Positions 1 through 8,825 are shown, counted from the stretch's first letter. The stretch is 64,000 nt of DNA from Bacteroides fluxus YIT 12057 (GCF_000195635.1 NZ_GL882609.1:1-64000), one strand, 5' to 3'. Notes: generated by a model not told the origin, from the sequence alone. Translations and numbers: made by a program.

Positions 1-12
1 TTATCAACTTAA

Positions 13-207
13 ATTAATTCCGCCAACGGGTTATCACTTATTGTTACCATCCTCTTTGCGTTGTGCATTGAGGCTGGCATCTTTATGCTTATTGCCCACT
101 GGTGGGGCATGACTGCGGCCATTACCGTGATAGCCATTGAATGTGTGTTAGCCTTATGGACAGTTTACGAAATGAGACATGCGAGTGATGAACCAGTTGA
201 TGAATAA
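13..207 (+). CDS. Small two-helix membrane protein, 5' end unresolved
   Basis: An open frame after the in-frame stop at 10-12 encodes about 64 residues with two hydrophobic segments and the C-terminal pattern LWTVYE followed by an acidic tail. No ATG occurs before position 85, so the true start is either a non-ATG codon or lies before a frameshift at the window edge. Size, two-helix layout and the W-x-VYE motif resemble the 60-residue protein at 16629-16811, which ends with WIVYELIRA. The two may be distant paralogues. Function unknown. Confidence 0.4.
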   Translation: MNSANGLSLIVTILFALCIEAGIFMLIAHWWGMTAAITVIAIECVLALWTVYEMRHASDEPVDE

Positions 208-237
208 CATTGCAGGCTGTGGTTAGAACGAAAAAGG

Positions 238-285
238 CTAAAAACAAAAGGACGGGTCGATGATTCGTCCTATTTTTGTGTCTTT
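238..285 (-). pseudogene. Remnant of the 3' end of an M23 peptidase gene
   Basis: Read on the minus strand, these bases encode KDTKIGRIIDPS followed shortly by a stop. This is nearly identical to the tail KDTKKGRAIDPS of the M23 peptidase at 2295-2924. The underlying 36-bp blocks (250-285 and 2328-2363) match at 33 of 36 positions. Upstream of the 12 codons the similarity stops. The fragment therefore looks like the old 3' end of a peptidase gene, left behind when the toxin-antitoxin pair between the two copies arrived. Confidence 0.6.
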
Positions 286-373
286 TTGGTGGCAAAATGT
301 AGCGATTTAGCAAAATAAACATAAATTCCAGTGATATTCAGCATGAAAATTCGCCCATTTAAGTGAAAATGTG

Positions 374-381
374 TAATTTTG
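374..381 (+). promoter_or_regulatory. Promoter -7 box of the ImmA/IrrE-PIN pair
   Basis: TAATTTTG fits the Bacteroidota -7 consensus TAnnTTTG. It lies about 60 bases before the ATG at 442 and overlaps an upstream in-frame TTG, so it favours the ATG at 442 as the true start. Confidence 0.5.
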
Positions 382-441
382 CAACGCAAAATTGTGCCTA
401 AGCATTTGCATCAAAACAACAATAGTTCAATCGAGGCTGAT

Positions 442-1584
442 ATGAAAGTAGAGATTAACAAGAAACGTTTAGAATACCTGCTGGCATTATACAAGATGTC
501 GGTGGATGACTTGTTGTCTCTTCTGAACAAAGGCAGGAAACGGATAACAGGAGCCGCAGACATCAGTGGAGATTCTATTGATTTGGGGGTGTTGAAGCGT
601 ATAGGTGAGATATTCGACAAAGAAGTCAGTTTCTTTCAAGACTATTCTAAGTTGTCAACCAATGCAAGCAGCAGTATCTTCTTCCGCAAGACCTCATTCG
701 GAACAGAGCTGAACTTGGAGTCGATCCGTACTGTAAACCGATTCGAGAGTCTGAAAAACGCTTTGGATGCATACAACAAACTGTCGCAACTGGATGTGAA
801 GTTTGACATAGAACACTACACCCTACAAGATGACCCTAAGACAGTAGCCGTACGTGCAAGAGATTTTTTTTATCCCGGGGAAACTGTCAATCATAGGCAG
901 TTTCTTGTGAAGATGATAGAAAAAATCGCCGATCATGGCATTTTTGTCTTTGAATACATAGAGACATGGAACAAGAAAGAGAAAACCAACATTGACGGTT
1001 TTTACCTTAAGCCCAATGTGATAGTGCTTAAGCATCATAAGCATTACAAGCGAGAAATATTCACTCTGGCGCATGAATTGGGGCATTGTCTATTGGGGAT
1101 TGAAGAAGTGGAGTCGGTGGACATGATGGACATCTCGGCACAGACTTCATACAGTGATGTCGAAAGATGGTGCAATGATTTTGCATATCAGTTCATTATG
1201 GGACAAGAAGCAGAAACACTTGCTAACATAGCATGTGTAGATTCCCGTAACGACTACTGCATTGACCTCTTCAAGGCTATCAGTGCACGGACGCACATTA
1301 GCCGTCTTGCCTTATATACAAGGATGTATATCGACAGGAAAATCAGCTATTCGAGCTACAGCAATGTCAAGAGTGAATTGGCAGAGGAATACAGAAGAAG
1401 AGAGGAACAGGAAAAGTTGAAAAACTCTGAGAAGAGAGGCGGGCGAACACCAAAGCCCATCATTTCTCCGCTATTCTTGAAAACCATGCAATATGCCTAT
1501 TTCAATGGAGTGGTCAACGAGACCACTTTCTGTTCGAGACTCAATGTCAAACCAGCAAATTTTGAGAGGGAGTTATGGCGATAG
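442..1584 (+). CDS. ImmA/IrrE-family metallopeptidase with N-terminal HTH (antitoxin-like)
   Basis: This 380-residue protein has an N-terminal helix-turn-helix-like region (residues 1-70). A COG2856 metallopeptidase domain follows with the zinc motif HELGH at residues 211-215. ImmA/IrrE proteins cleave repressors, or act as antitoxins when paired with a toxin. The frame is open back to a TTG at 379, but the promoter box at 374-381 makes the ATG at 442 more likely. The gene overlaps the following PIN-like gene by 10 bases, the usual layout of COG2856/DUF4411 pairs described as toxin-antitoxin-like. The role in this element is inferred. Confidence 0.8.
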   Translation: MKVEINKKRLEYLLALYKMSVDDLLSLLNKGRKRITGAADISGDSIDLGVLKRIGEIFDKEVSFFQDYSKLSTNASSSIFFRKTSFGTELNLESIRTVNRFESLKNALDAYNKLSQLDVKFDIEHYTLQDDPKTVAVRARDFFYPGETVNHRQFLVKMIEKIADHGIFVFEYIETWNKKEKTNIDGFYLKPNVIVLKHHKHYKREIFTLAHELGHCLLGIEEVESVDMMDISAQTSYSDVERWCNDFAYQFIMGQEAETLANIACVDSRNDYCIDLFKAISARTHISRLALYTRMYIDRKISYSSYSNVKSELAEEYRRREEQEKLKNSEKRGGRTPKPIISPLFLKTMQYAYFNGVVNETTFCSRLNVKPANFERELWR

Positions 1585-2132
1585 TTGTTGATACATGCTC
1601 ATTGGTGATGATTGCCAAGAATTATCTTCCCTTGGATAAGGACGGACAGTTGTACTCATTCCTGGAAGAGGCGTTCTCCCGCAAGGATTTGATGCTACTT
1701 GATGTGATTCTGGATGAATCAAAACGCACCTCCAAAGGAATTGCAGTTGAAAAGATGCCTTTCCTCAAAGACAAGAAATTGGTCATTCCGACAAAGGATC
1801 TATTTCCATGTGCCCCAGAGAGATTCAGCAACATGATAGACAACAATTTCTGTGTAAGACTGAAGAAGCAGGAACTGACTGAAGAAGAATACATAGAGCA
1901 AAAGGAAGAATACCTTAAAACAGGTGATGCTAAGATTATCATTTATGCACTGAATGTACGACACTCGGACGCTATCCATCTGGAAGAGATGCAAGTAATG
2001 ACGGAGGAAACAAGGCAGCAGAATGACGGTAAGTTGTTCAAGAAACTTCCTTTGTTGTGTGAGCAGATAGGGATTGGAACACTAACCGTTTCAGAATATC
2101 TGCATAGAAACGGGTTCTTTATTGACAAATAG
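1575..2132 (+). CDS. DUF4411 PIN-like protein (putative toxin)
   Basis: The 185-residue protein begins VVDTCSL, the first acidic motif of PIN-like nucleases (D6). A second conserved block, TGDAKIIIYAL, follows around residues 116-126 (D118). DUF4411 proteins are PIN-fold relatives normally encoded next to COG2856 genes, as here, and are predicted RNases acting as toxins. The start codon lies inside the end of the upstream gene, so translation is probably coupled. The pair is cargo: it lies between two copies of a peptidase 3' end. Confidence 0.7.
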   Translation: MAIVVDTCSLVMIAKNYLPLDKDGQLYSFLEEAFSRKDLMLLDVILDESKRTSKGIAVEKMPFLKDKKLVIPTKDLFPCAPERFSNMIDNNFCVRLKKQELTEEEYIEQKEEYLKTGDAKIIIYALNVRHSDAIHLEEMQVMTEETRQQNDGKLFKKLPLLCEQIGIGTLTVSEYLHRNGFFIDK

Positions 2133-2294
2133 CATAGATATTAGTATCATCTTATGACATCTTTCACGAAATCATATTATATTCGTGAATAAAACACTTG
2201 TTTTTCAAGAATAGAAATTGTTGAGGATTAGATATTTAAGACATTATTGCAATGCGGAAGGGGGGATGTGAACGACAAAAGACAAGGCGTTCTA

Positions 2295-2924
2295 TTAGAG
2301 TGGATGCTTGATAAGATTGAGAAGAATGGACGGGTCGATGGCTCGTCCTTTTTTTGTGTCTTTGAGTGTGAGGTGCAGGTGGGGACCAGTACTGCGACCA
2401 CTGTTGCCTGTCAGCGCGATGATGATGCCGGGACGGACGTGGGTGCCTTTGGTGACGAGAGTTTGGGAGAGGTGGCAATAGCTGACGGTGAAGTCGCCGT
2501 GACGGAGGGTGACATAGAGGCCTGAACGTTTGTCCTTGCCTACCTTGATGACCTCGCCGTGCATCATGGCGTATGTGGGTTCGTAATTTGCCTTCAAATC
2601 AAGCCCGTTGTGTAGGGCTTTTCTTTTTGTAAATGGGTCTCTGCGGTAGCCGAAAGGGCTGGTGACAGAGATATGACGGAGTGGACTGACAAGTGCCGTG
2701 TGGCGGTCGGTCTGCTCCGTTTGGGTTTGTAATGGGGCAAAGGCAAGAGAGTCTCGCCGCTGATGCGGCGAGCACGGAGGCAGTTGTTCGGATGTTGCGG
2801 ACTGCGTCGTTTTTGGCACAGCCTTGCGGTGTACCTTAGTCTGTGTGACGGTATTGAACTGAGCGCATACTGTTGCTGATGAACAGAATATTGCTGCTAT
2901 TGTGATGAGTAGAAATCGTTTCAT
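2295..2924 (-). CDS. M23-family peptidase, exported
   Basis: The ATG at 2924 starts a signal peptide (MKRFLLITIAAIFCSSATVCAQ region). The frame extends upstream but without a leader. The 209-residue protein carries a C-terminal LytM/M23 domain with HNGLDLK, YCHLS and GPHLHLTL, so the zinc ligands and the HxH motif are present. M23 enzymes cleave peptidoglycan cross-bridges; in a mobile element this would open the cell wall for a transfer apparatus. A minus-strand box TACTTTTG (2929-2936) lies only a few bases before the start, so either the mRNA is nearly leaderless or the real promoter is elsewhere. Confidence 0.85.
   Translation of the reverse strand: MKRFLLITIAAIFCSSATVCAQFNTVTQTKVHRKAVPKTTQSATSEQLPPCSPHQRRDSLAFAPLQTQTEQTDRHTALVSPLRHISVTSPFGYRRDPFTKRKALHNGLDLKANYEPTYAMMHGEVIKVGKDKRSGLYVTLRHGDFTVSYCHLSQTLVTKGTHVRPGIIIALTGNSGRSTGPHLHLTLKDTKKGRAIDPSILLNLIKHPL
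2328..2363. repeat. 36-bp direct repeat, second copy (partner 250-285)
   Basis: This copy lies inside the coding sequence of the M23 peptidase gene; the partner is the remnant at 250-285. Both contain GGACGGGTCGATG and TTTTTGTGTCTTT, with differences at three positions. The block also reads as GGACG...CGTCC followed by T residues, so it could serve as a terminator on the plus strand. The two copies bracket the toxin-antitoxin pair. Confidence 0.6.
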
Positions 2925-3005
2925 GGTGCAAAAGTAACAAGCAATTCTTTGACTGGCATAAAGAACAAAGGGAAGACAAGAAGATTGTAACATAATATAG
3001 CAATC

Positions 3006-3035
3006 GAGTTTGATTTTTGAGCAGAAATCAAACTC
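3006..3035. promoter_or_regulatory. Operator-like 11-bp inverted repeat upstream of the conjugation-like operon
   Basis: GAGTTTGATTT (3006-3016) is repeated inverted and perfectly as AAATCAAACTC (3025-3035) with an 8-base spacer. It lies about 70 bases before the operon promoter. The same GAGTNTGATTTT word recurs several times around the divergent promoters at 28.6-28.85 kb, which suggests a shared DNA-binding protein. Confidence 0.55.
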
Positions 3036-3104
3036 AAATAATAATAATCGTCAAAAATAACACGCATTATCTTATGCAATTCTGCTTGTCTCTGAATAGG
3101 TATA

Positions 3105-3112
3105 TAACTTTG
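3105..3112 (+). promoter_or_regulatory. Promoter -7 box of the 3145-19418 operon
   Basis: TAACTTTG matches TAnnTTTG, with TTG at 3086-3088 as a plausible -33 element. Transcription would start near 3119, about 26 bases before the ATG at 3145. No other convincing promoter was seen until the end of the operon. Confidence 0.6.
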
Positions 3113-3144
3113 CATGAGTTTAATTTCAAATTCAAAGTTAAAGT

Positions 3145-3906
3145 ATGAAGCAAGTACGATTTGAAGAGAGCGAGGTGCCTTATCAGACACTGGCTCGTTT
3201 TGGTCTCACACAAGAGAAGATTGAAGACCTGCCCATGTGGGCGTTGGAAGATATTGGTCAGGGACGACGTTCACCGTTGCTGCCCATTCAGGTGAATAAT
3301 GATGAGGGCGAGACATTGAAGAGCCGCACCCGATTTGCGTTGGTCCGTATGGAGGACGGCAAGGTGGATGTGGTCTTCTATCCGCAGTTGGAGAAATCAC
3401 CATTGGAGGCTTTTACTCAGGAACAGCAGGAGGACTTGCTGGCTGGAAAGGCTATCCTTGCCGATGTTAAGGATGCTGATGGCAGGAGCAGCAAGGCTTT
3501 CGTGCAGATTGACACGGAGACCAATCAGGTGATGTCGGTACCTACGCCTGTCATCGGGCGCAACTTGGAGGTGCTGAAGGATGAACTGAAACTGAGTTCG
3601 GCAGAACTGACCGTGATGCAGAAGGGTGAGCCGCTCACGCTCATCATGGAGGACGAACAGGTGACGGTGGGTATTGACCTGAACGATAAGACCGGCATAA
3701 GGATTAATCAAGGCGACAGTCAGAAGTGGAAGGAGAACACCAAGCGAGAGTGGGACAAATACACCTTCGGGTGCTATGGCTGTTGGGTAATGGGCGATGA
3801 CGGTAATCTTGACTATGTGCCTGAAGAGGAATACACGGAAGAACTTTGGAATGAGCAGAAGAAGAATGGAGAGCGCAACCGCGCCTCTTTTTCCATGCAC
3901 AAATAA
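3145..3906 (+). CDS. DUF4099/DUF3945 protein, first gene of the conjugation-like operon
   Basis: The N-terminal 45 residues (VRFEESEVPYQTL...LPMWALEDIGQGRRSPLLPI) form a DUF4099 domain. The segment near residues 150-190 (KGEPLTLIMEDEQVTVGIDLNDKTGIRI) is of DUF3945 type. Both are found almost only in mobile elements of Bacteroidota, often beside topoisomerase, primase or relaxase genes. At 253 residues this is a short version without a catalytic domain. The C-terminus is charged and aromatic (CYGCWVM). It is the first gene after the promoter. A role in DNA processing during transfer is inferred from context only. Confidence 0.7.
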   Translation: MKQVRFEESEVPYQTLARFGLTQEKIEDLPMWALEDIGQGRRSPLLPIQVNNDEGETLKSRTRFALVRMEDGKVDVVFYPQLEKSPLEAFTQEQQEDLLAGKAILADVKDADGRSSKAFVQIDTETNQVMSVPTPVIGRNLEVLKDELKLSSAELTVMQKGEPLTLIMEDEQVTVGIDLNDKTGIRINQGDSQKWKENTKREWDKYTFGCYGCWVMGDDGNLDYVPEEEYTEELWNEQKKNGERNRASFSMHK

Positions 3907-3929
3907 TCTACACATAATATAATAAGTAT

Positions 3930-4154
3930 ATGGCATCAAATAAATATTATCCAGAGGATGTGCTCGTCGAGAAGATACAGAGCGGCGAGTACGGTTGGTT
4001 GGAGTATGTCAACCATCATTCTGCTGAATGGCAGGAAGAATATGAGAGCTATTGTCTGAACAACGGACTCTGCATTTGTGAAGAGAGTGCGGAGCAGTTT
4101 GTCCATCACAAAGATGAGGAACTGGAGAAGGCAATAGAGAACGGTGAAGCATGA
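3930..4154 (+). CDS. Small acidic protein, unknown
   Basis: This 74-residue, acidic protein starts 23 bases after the previous gene. It has a pattern like WLEYVNHHSAEWQEEYESYC and no membrane segment or known motif. The spacer after it holds two tandem copies of ATGAAGAGTGAAGA (4157-4187), a simple repeat. Kept as real because it fits the operon in strand, spacing and codon use. Function unknown. Confidence 0.6.
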   Translation: MASNKYYPEDVLVEKIQSGEYGWLEYVNHHSAEWQEEYESYCLNNGLCICEESAEQFVHHKDEELEKAIENGEA

Positions 4155-4191
4155 TAAATGAAGAGTGAAGAATGAAGAGTGAAGAATAAGT

Positions 4192-5787
4192 ATGGCGATA
4201 AGAAAGAATACGAATCCCCAACAGATGGACCTGCAACCAGAGATGCGTGACTTGCTCATGCGCAATGGTATGCAGGCTCATGTGGTGAGTAATGGCAGCG
4301 GCTATCAGCTTGTGGTGCAAGGGCATGACAGTCCGCTGCTTACCTATAACATCACCGAGAAGCAGATGTTGGCTCTGACCGACTGGGGTACGAATCATGC
4401 CAACAAGTTAGCCTACAATACCTTTACGGGCATTGTGGGCAACGACTTCTATATGCCCAAGAACTTCGTTCATGCACGCAATGCCAACGGTCGTGTAGCT
4501 ATGGGGCTGCACGGCTATCGTGTTGGTATCGGCGAGTATGGACGGATGGGGCGCATCGATATGCCACCACCCTTTTTAGGTTGGACACCACGCAGTCAGG
4601 AGGGATTCCATCTTCGCAGAGTTGGAGGACGATTGTTCTTCCCCGAAGCCCCGATTGTGCCTGAACGTTGGGACGGCAGAATGAAGCCTGGCGAATTGCA
4701 GAGCGGCGGTTATGGGTTCTATTATAAGGGACAGCAACAGAGTTATAGCCCTCAGCAACAGGATGTGCTGAAAGATTTGGAGGGAATCATAATGCCTTCC
4801 ATCAGCCGCACGAGAAGCACGGAGCCAGCCAAGCCTTATAAGGAACTGATTACCTCGCCTGTCTATTTCACCAATGAGAAGTGGCAGGAGTGTCTGGCAT
4901 CGCATGGCATCATCATTGATGAGAATGCGAAGACGCTGACCATTCAGTCGAACAGCGTCAATGCCGACATGGTGTATGACCTGACAGATGAGGAACTGAA
5001 GAAACTCACCTCCAACTCCATCAAGGAAGTGCCCGTCGTTCAACGCTTGGAACTGCTGAATGGCATCATCAAGGACGACTTTGCTGACAAAATCCTGATG
5101 GACACACTGAATAGCAAGGAGCGCATCGACCTGCATCTGCATCCCGAACTTGAACAGGAGTTGCAGCAGCGTCAGCAACAAGACGAGGAACGGTTGCTTC
5201 CGTTGGAAGAGGACGAGACTGTCAGACGTGACGTGTTGCAAGGCGATGCCATGGTGAGAGGTGAAGACCTTGCCTTGATTAATGAGAACAAGGGTTGGTA
5301 TCGTGAGGGAGCGCATGGGCGTGAAGTGAAAGTCGGTGACATCATGGTGGAGAAAGTGCCTCCGATGGAGGGAGATAAGAAAGGCGAAGATAAGTATCGC
5401 ATGACCGCCATTATCAATGGAGAAGCCATCACGCACGAAATCAAGCAGAAGGACTACGACAAGTTCTTGGCGGTGGATGACTACCATCGCATGAAACTCT
5501 TCTCCAAGGTTTTCAGTGAAGTGGATATGAAGACACGCCCCGAAACCAACGCCGGACTGGGCACGAAGATATTGGCGGCTCTGACGGCAGGAGCAGTCGT
5601 TACAGCAGAGGTGGCGCATGACATAAGCCACCATCATCACCATCCAGCCCCGGAGTTCTATGCAGAGCATCATGGCGGTCCACGTCCTTACTTCAAACCG
5701 GGAGTGGATTCGCCACAGGAGATTGCGGCAAGGTACTTTGAGGCAGAAGCAAATCATGTTGCCACGGAGATAAGGAGAGGATATTAA
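4192..5787 (+). CDS. Conserved element protein of unknown function
   Basis: The 531-residue protein has no signal peptide. Residues 20-90 resemble a small DNA- or protein-binding module. Residues 365-440 (INENKGWYREGAHGREVKVGDIMV... ITHEIKQKDYDKFLAVDDYHRMKLFSKVF) resemble DUF3945-like repeats of Bacteroidales elements. A short hydrophobic stretch (ILAALTAGAVVTAEVAHD) precedes a natural histidine cluster (HHHHH) and a proline-rich end. The histidines might bind metal. The spacer to the next gene is AT-rich and repetitive (5789-5817). Unknown role; probably part of the DNA-processing or establishment set. Confidence 0.65.
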   Translation: MAIRKNTNPQQMDLQPEMRDLLMRNGMQAHVVSNGSGYQLVVQGHDSPLLTYNITEKQMLALTDWGTNHANKLAYNTFTGIVGNDFYMPKNFVHARNANGRVAMGLHGYRVGIGEYGRMGRIDMPPPFLGWTPRSQEGFHLRRVGGRLFFPEAPIVPERWDGRMKPGELQSGGYGFYYKGQQQSYSPQQQDVLKDLEGIIMPSISRTRSTEPAKPYKELITSPVYFTNEKWQECLASHGIIIDENAKTLTIQSNSVNADMVYDLTDEELKKLTSNSIKEVPVVQRLELLNGIIKDDFADKILMDTLNSKERIDLHLHPELEQELQQRQQQDEERLLPLEEDETVRRDVLQGDAMVRGEDLALINENKGWYREGAHGREVKVGDIMVEKVPPMEGDKKGEDKYRMTAIINGEAITHEIKQKDYDKFLAVDDYHRMKLFSKVFSEVDMKTRPETNAGLGTKILAALTAGAVVTAEVAHDISHHHHHPAPEFYAEHHGGPRPYFKPGVDSPQEIAARYFEAEANHVATEIRRGY

Positions 5788-5817
5788 CAATGTATAATTT
5801 ACAATTTATAATTTATA

Positions 5818-6960
5818 ATGAGTAGTGAACTGACATACGATGACTTTCTGGACAGGTTGAGCATACAGGAAGTACTGGTGGACGCAGGGTATCATCTGAA
5901 CAAGAGAGATGGCTTGCGTTATCCGTCGTATGTGCGTACTGACAGTGAGGGCAGACGGGTGCGTGGTGATAAGTTCATTGTCACGCAGAATGGGAAATGT
6001 TGCTTCCAACCACCGCAGCAGAAGGTGTATAATGTCATTTCGTTCATCAAGGAGCATCCAGAAATGTTTTCAGAGAACAAGGTGGGAATGTCTCCTGACC
6101 GACTCGTCAACCTCGTCTGCAACCGACTGCTCAACCAACCCATAGAGGACAGACCATCGAAGATTACAGAACCAAGAAAGGACGGAAAGCCATTCAACCT
6201 GAATGACTACGACATCCACAAGTTCAATCCGCAGGACAGGGAAACGCAGAAAAGGTTTTATCCCTATTTTAAGTTCCGAGGCATCGACCTCTATACGCAG
6301 TATGCTTTTCATCGGCATTTCTGTCTGGCTACTAAGCATCGGACGGATGGACTTACCTTTGCCAACCTTGCCTTTCCGCTTGTACTGCCCAAGACACCCG
6401 ACAAGACTGTGGGCTTTGAGGAACGAGGACGACCGAAGATGGACGGTAGCGGCGGTTACAAGGGCAAGGCAGAAGGAAGCAACAGCAGTGAAGGACTGTG
6501 GATTGCCAACCTCACGGGCGAGCCGTTGGATAAAGCAAGCGAAATTGTATGGTTTGAGAGTGCCTACGATGCCATGGCAGAGTATCAGATAAATCCTGTA
6601 AAGATGGTGTATGTATCTACGGGCGGCACACCCACCGAGGGACAGATGCGAGGACTTCTGTCCGTTACTCCCAACGCACGGCACTATTTGGGTTTTGACA
6701 AGGACGATGCAGGGCGGCAGTTTGTTGCAAACTTCAGGAAGGTGGCAGCAGAGATGGGCTTCCGTCACGAGCATGTGCAAGCCTATCATCCATTGGGTTG
6801 CTACAAGGACTGGAACGATGCGCTGCTCAACAAGAAATCAGCAGAACTGATTGCCAAGGGCGAACCAGATACCTTCGACTATGCCGAGTTTATCGCAGCC
6901 GGCAAGGCAGAGAAACAAAGGGAAAAAGAAGAAAAGAACACATATCATAGAAGCGTATGA
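5818..6960 (+). CDS. Toprim-domain primase-like protein
   Basis: The 380-residue protein begins with a DNA-primase-like small domain (VRGDKFIVTQNGKCCF...VYNVISFIKEHPEMF). It then carries a toprim region: IVWFESAYDAMAEYQ supplies the conserved Glu, and ARHYLGFDKDDAGRQFV supplies the DxD-type acid pair. Such proteins (DUF3991/toprim type) accompany relaxases and may prime synthesis of the complementary strand after transfer. The zinc-finger and helicase parts of chromosomal DnaG are absent. Its stop overlaps the next start (ATGA), so the two are coupled. Confidence 0.75.
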   Translation: MSSELTYDDFLDRLSIQEVLVDAGYHLNKRDGLRYPSYVRTDSEGRRVRGDKFIVTQNGKCCFQPPQQKVYNVISFIKEHPEMFSENKVGMSPDRLVNLVCNRLLNQPIEDRPSKITEPRKDGKPFNLNDYDIHKFNPQDRETQKRFYPYFKFRGIDLYTQYAFHRHFCLATKHRTDGLTFANLAFPLVLPKTPDKTVGFEERGRPKMDGSGGYKGKAEGSNSSEGLWIANLTGEPLDKASEIVWFESAYDAMAEYQINPVKMVYVSTGGTPTEGQMRGLLSVTPNARHYLGFDKDDAGRQFVANFRKVAAEMGFRHEHVQAYHPLGCYKDWNDALLNKKSAELIAKGEPDTFDYAEFIAAGKAEKQREKEEKNTYHRSV

Positions 6961-7442
6961 GACAAGAAGATAATAGCATCATCACCTTGTGCCCCAGCAT
7001 CGGACAGTTTTTCATCAACGAACTGCCTCTGTTGCTGTTGTGCGTGGCAATGCTCCTAATCGGAGGATTGCCCGGTTGTGCATATAGTACCCTGTTGCTT
7101 GTCTTCAGCCTCCTGTTCTCCCTCTGTTTACTCTACCGATTCATCTATCTGAGGAGTATCCGCTACCATATCGGGAGCGAGCAACTCATCTGTGAGCACG
7201 GAGTGTTTCAGCGGAGCGTGAACTACATGGAGTTGTACCGAGTGGTGGACTTTGCCGAGCATCAGACATTGATACAACAGTTATGCGGACTGAAAAGCGT
7301 GACCGTGTTGTCGATGGATAGAACGACACCGAAACTGGAAATGACCGGCATCAGCAACAGCTATGACGTGGTGAGTGTGATACGAACAAGAGTAGAAACG
7401 AACAAACGAAGAAAGGGCGTATATGAGATTACGAATAGATAA
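6957..7442 (+). CDS. Membrane protein with bacterial PH-like domain
   Basis: This 161-residue protein has two membrane segments within residues 15-65. A bPH_2-type (DUF304) domain follows: IRYHIGSEQLICEHGVFQRSVNYMELYRVVDF. The PH-like part should face the cytoplasm. Proteins of this kind occur in several conjugative elements, but their task is not known. It overlaps the upstream primase-like gene by 4 bases and the following gene by 20, so it is part of a tightly coupled block. Confidence 0.65.
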   Translation: MRQEDNSIITLCPSIGQFFINELPLLLLCVAMLLIGGLPGCAYSTLLLVFSLLFSLCLLYRFIYLRSIRYHIGSEQLICEHGVFQRSVNYMELYRVVDFAEHQTLIQQLCGLKSVTVLSMDRTTPKLEMTGISNSYDVVSVIRTRVETNKRRKGVYEITNR

Positions 7443-8124
7443 GATTTGGTTCATTGTCGTGGCATTGGTACTGAGCGTGCCGTCAGCCCATGCACAGATT
7501 GTGACTGCCAACCCTTTGGAATGGATGGCATTAGCAGAGGGCAACGAAGCCATCAACGGTGAGATAGAGAAGGAAATCAAAGGTCAGACCAAGACTGCCC
7601 TGTTGCAGAATACCATCGCCGCAGAGTTCACCAAGATACACGAATGGGAGAAGAAGTACAACAGTTATCTGAAAACCGCCAGTGGTTATGCCTCTTCCCT
7701 CAAAGCCTGTACCTATCTGTACGACGATGGAGTGAAGATATTCATCACCTTGTGTAAGATGCGCAAGGCCATCAACAATAATCCGCAAGGCATCGTTGCC
7801 ACCCTCTCGATGAACAACCTGTATATGGAGACCGCCACGGAATTGGTGTCCGTCTTCACACTGCTGAAAGATGCAGTCGCCAAAGGAGGCAAAGAGAACA
7901 TGCTGACTGGTGCGGAAAGGAGCAAGACGCTGTGGGCACTGAACGACAAGCTGAGTGCCTTCAGCAAGAAGCTGCATCGTCTTTATCTGTCTATACGATA
8001 TTACACCATGACCGATGTGTGGAACGGCGTGACGGCAGGGATGATAGACCGAAGCAATGGAGAGATAGCCACCCAAGCCCTTAGCAGATGGCGCAGAGCA
8101 GGACGTATGACCATCAGTGATTAA
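7423..8124 (+). CDS. Exported helical protein, transfer-associated (copy 1)
   Basis: A signal peptide (IWFIVVALVLSVPSAHAQ) precedes about 205 mostly helical residues. It is clearly related to the next gene. Both share a middle part (short Y-x-SSL or FNNYLDSF segments) and an end that reads YYTMTDVW in this copy and KYTTMGDVW in the next. Size, export and helicity recall TrbJ/VirB5-like periplasmic proteins of type IV secretion systems, but no specific motif proves this. It overlaps the PH-domain gene by 20 bases. Confidence 0.6.
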   Translation: MRLRIDKIWFIVVALVLSVPSAHAQIVTANPLEWMALAEGNEAINGEIEKEIKGQTKTALLQNTIAAEFTKIHEWEKKYNSYLKTASGYASSLKACTYLYDDGVKIFITLCKMRKAINNNPQGIVATLSMNNLYMETATELVSVFTLLKDAVAKGGKENMLTGAERSKTLWALNDKLSAFSKKLHRLYLSIRYYTMTDVWNGVTAGMIDRSNGEIATQALSRWRRAGRMTISD

Positions 8125-8141
8125 CGATAAAGGAATCAGTC

Positions 8142-8825
8142 ATGAAGTATTTCATATCAATTGCCATTTTTATGTTTATATCATCTTTTGCAGGAGTGCG
8201 GGCGCAGAACGACCCGACTCTTGCGGGGATGATTCTGATGTACACCAACAAGGCGGAGAAAGAACTGAAGAATCAGGAGAAAGTGATGCTGCTACAATCC
8301 ACCGGCCATATCTGGACCAAGGAGGAAGTGGAAGCCACTACCGACCTGCAGCGGGAGTTCAACAACTATCTGGACTCCTTCCGTTCCATCGTCAGCTATG
8401 CCGCACAGATATATGGTTTCTATCACGAGATAGGTCAGTTGGTGGACAATATGGGTGGATTGGTGGCGCAGTTGGATGCCCATCCTGCCAACGGACTTGC
8501 CGTAGCCCTGTCAGCCAAGCGCAACAAGATATACCGCGAGCTGATTATGAACAGCATCGAGATAGTTAATGACATACGCACGGTATGCCTGTCGGGCAAC
8601 AAGATGACCGAGAAGGAGCGTGTGGAGATAGTCTTCGGCATCCGACCCAAACTGAAGAAGATGAACAAGCAGTTGAAGCGACTGACGAGGGCGGTGAAAT
8701 ACACCACCATGGGCGATGTTTGGATGGAGATAGACGAAGGGGCAAGACCCACCAAAGCGAACAAAGCCGAGATAGCAGCGGCTGCCAAGAGGCGGTGGAA
8801 GCAGGTGGGCAAGAACGTAAACTGA
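8142..8825 (+). CDS. Exported helical protein, transfer-associated (copy 2)
   Basis: A signal peptide (FISIAIFMFISSFAGVRAQ) is followed by about 205 helical residues with the landmarks of copy 1: KEELKNQEKVMLLQ-like start, FNNYLDSFRS in the middle, and KYTTMGDVWMEI near the end. The two genes are adjacent and in the same orientation, so this is an ancient tandem duplication. The divergence suggests that both copies are kept, perhaps as two subunits of one envelope structure. A TrbJ/VirB5-like role is an inference. Confidence 0.6.
   Translation: MKYFISIAIFMFISSFAGVRAQNDPTLAGMILMYTNKAEKELKNQEKVMLLQSTGHIWTKEEVEATTDLQREFNNYLDSFRSIVSYAAQIYGFYHEIGQLVDNMGGLVAQLDAHPANGLAVALSAKRNKIYRELIMNSIEIVNDIRTVCLSGNKMTEKERVEIVFGIRPKLKKMNKQLKRLTRAVKYTTMGDVWMEIDEGARPTKANKAEIAAAAKRRWKQVGKNVN

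Noticed and set aside
4576..5790. Long minus-strand frame of 404 codons
   Set aside because: It is the reverse shadow of the plus-strand gene at 4192-5787, which fits the operon. Its composition (many His, Leu, Arg) is typical of a shadow.
4157..5817. Short tandem repeats in the spacers at 4157-4187 and 5789-5817
   Set aside because: They are simple AT- or GA-rich repeats of a few units, common between genes of this group, with no sign of a specific function.
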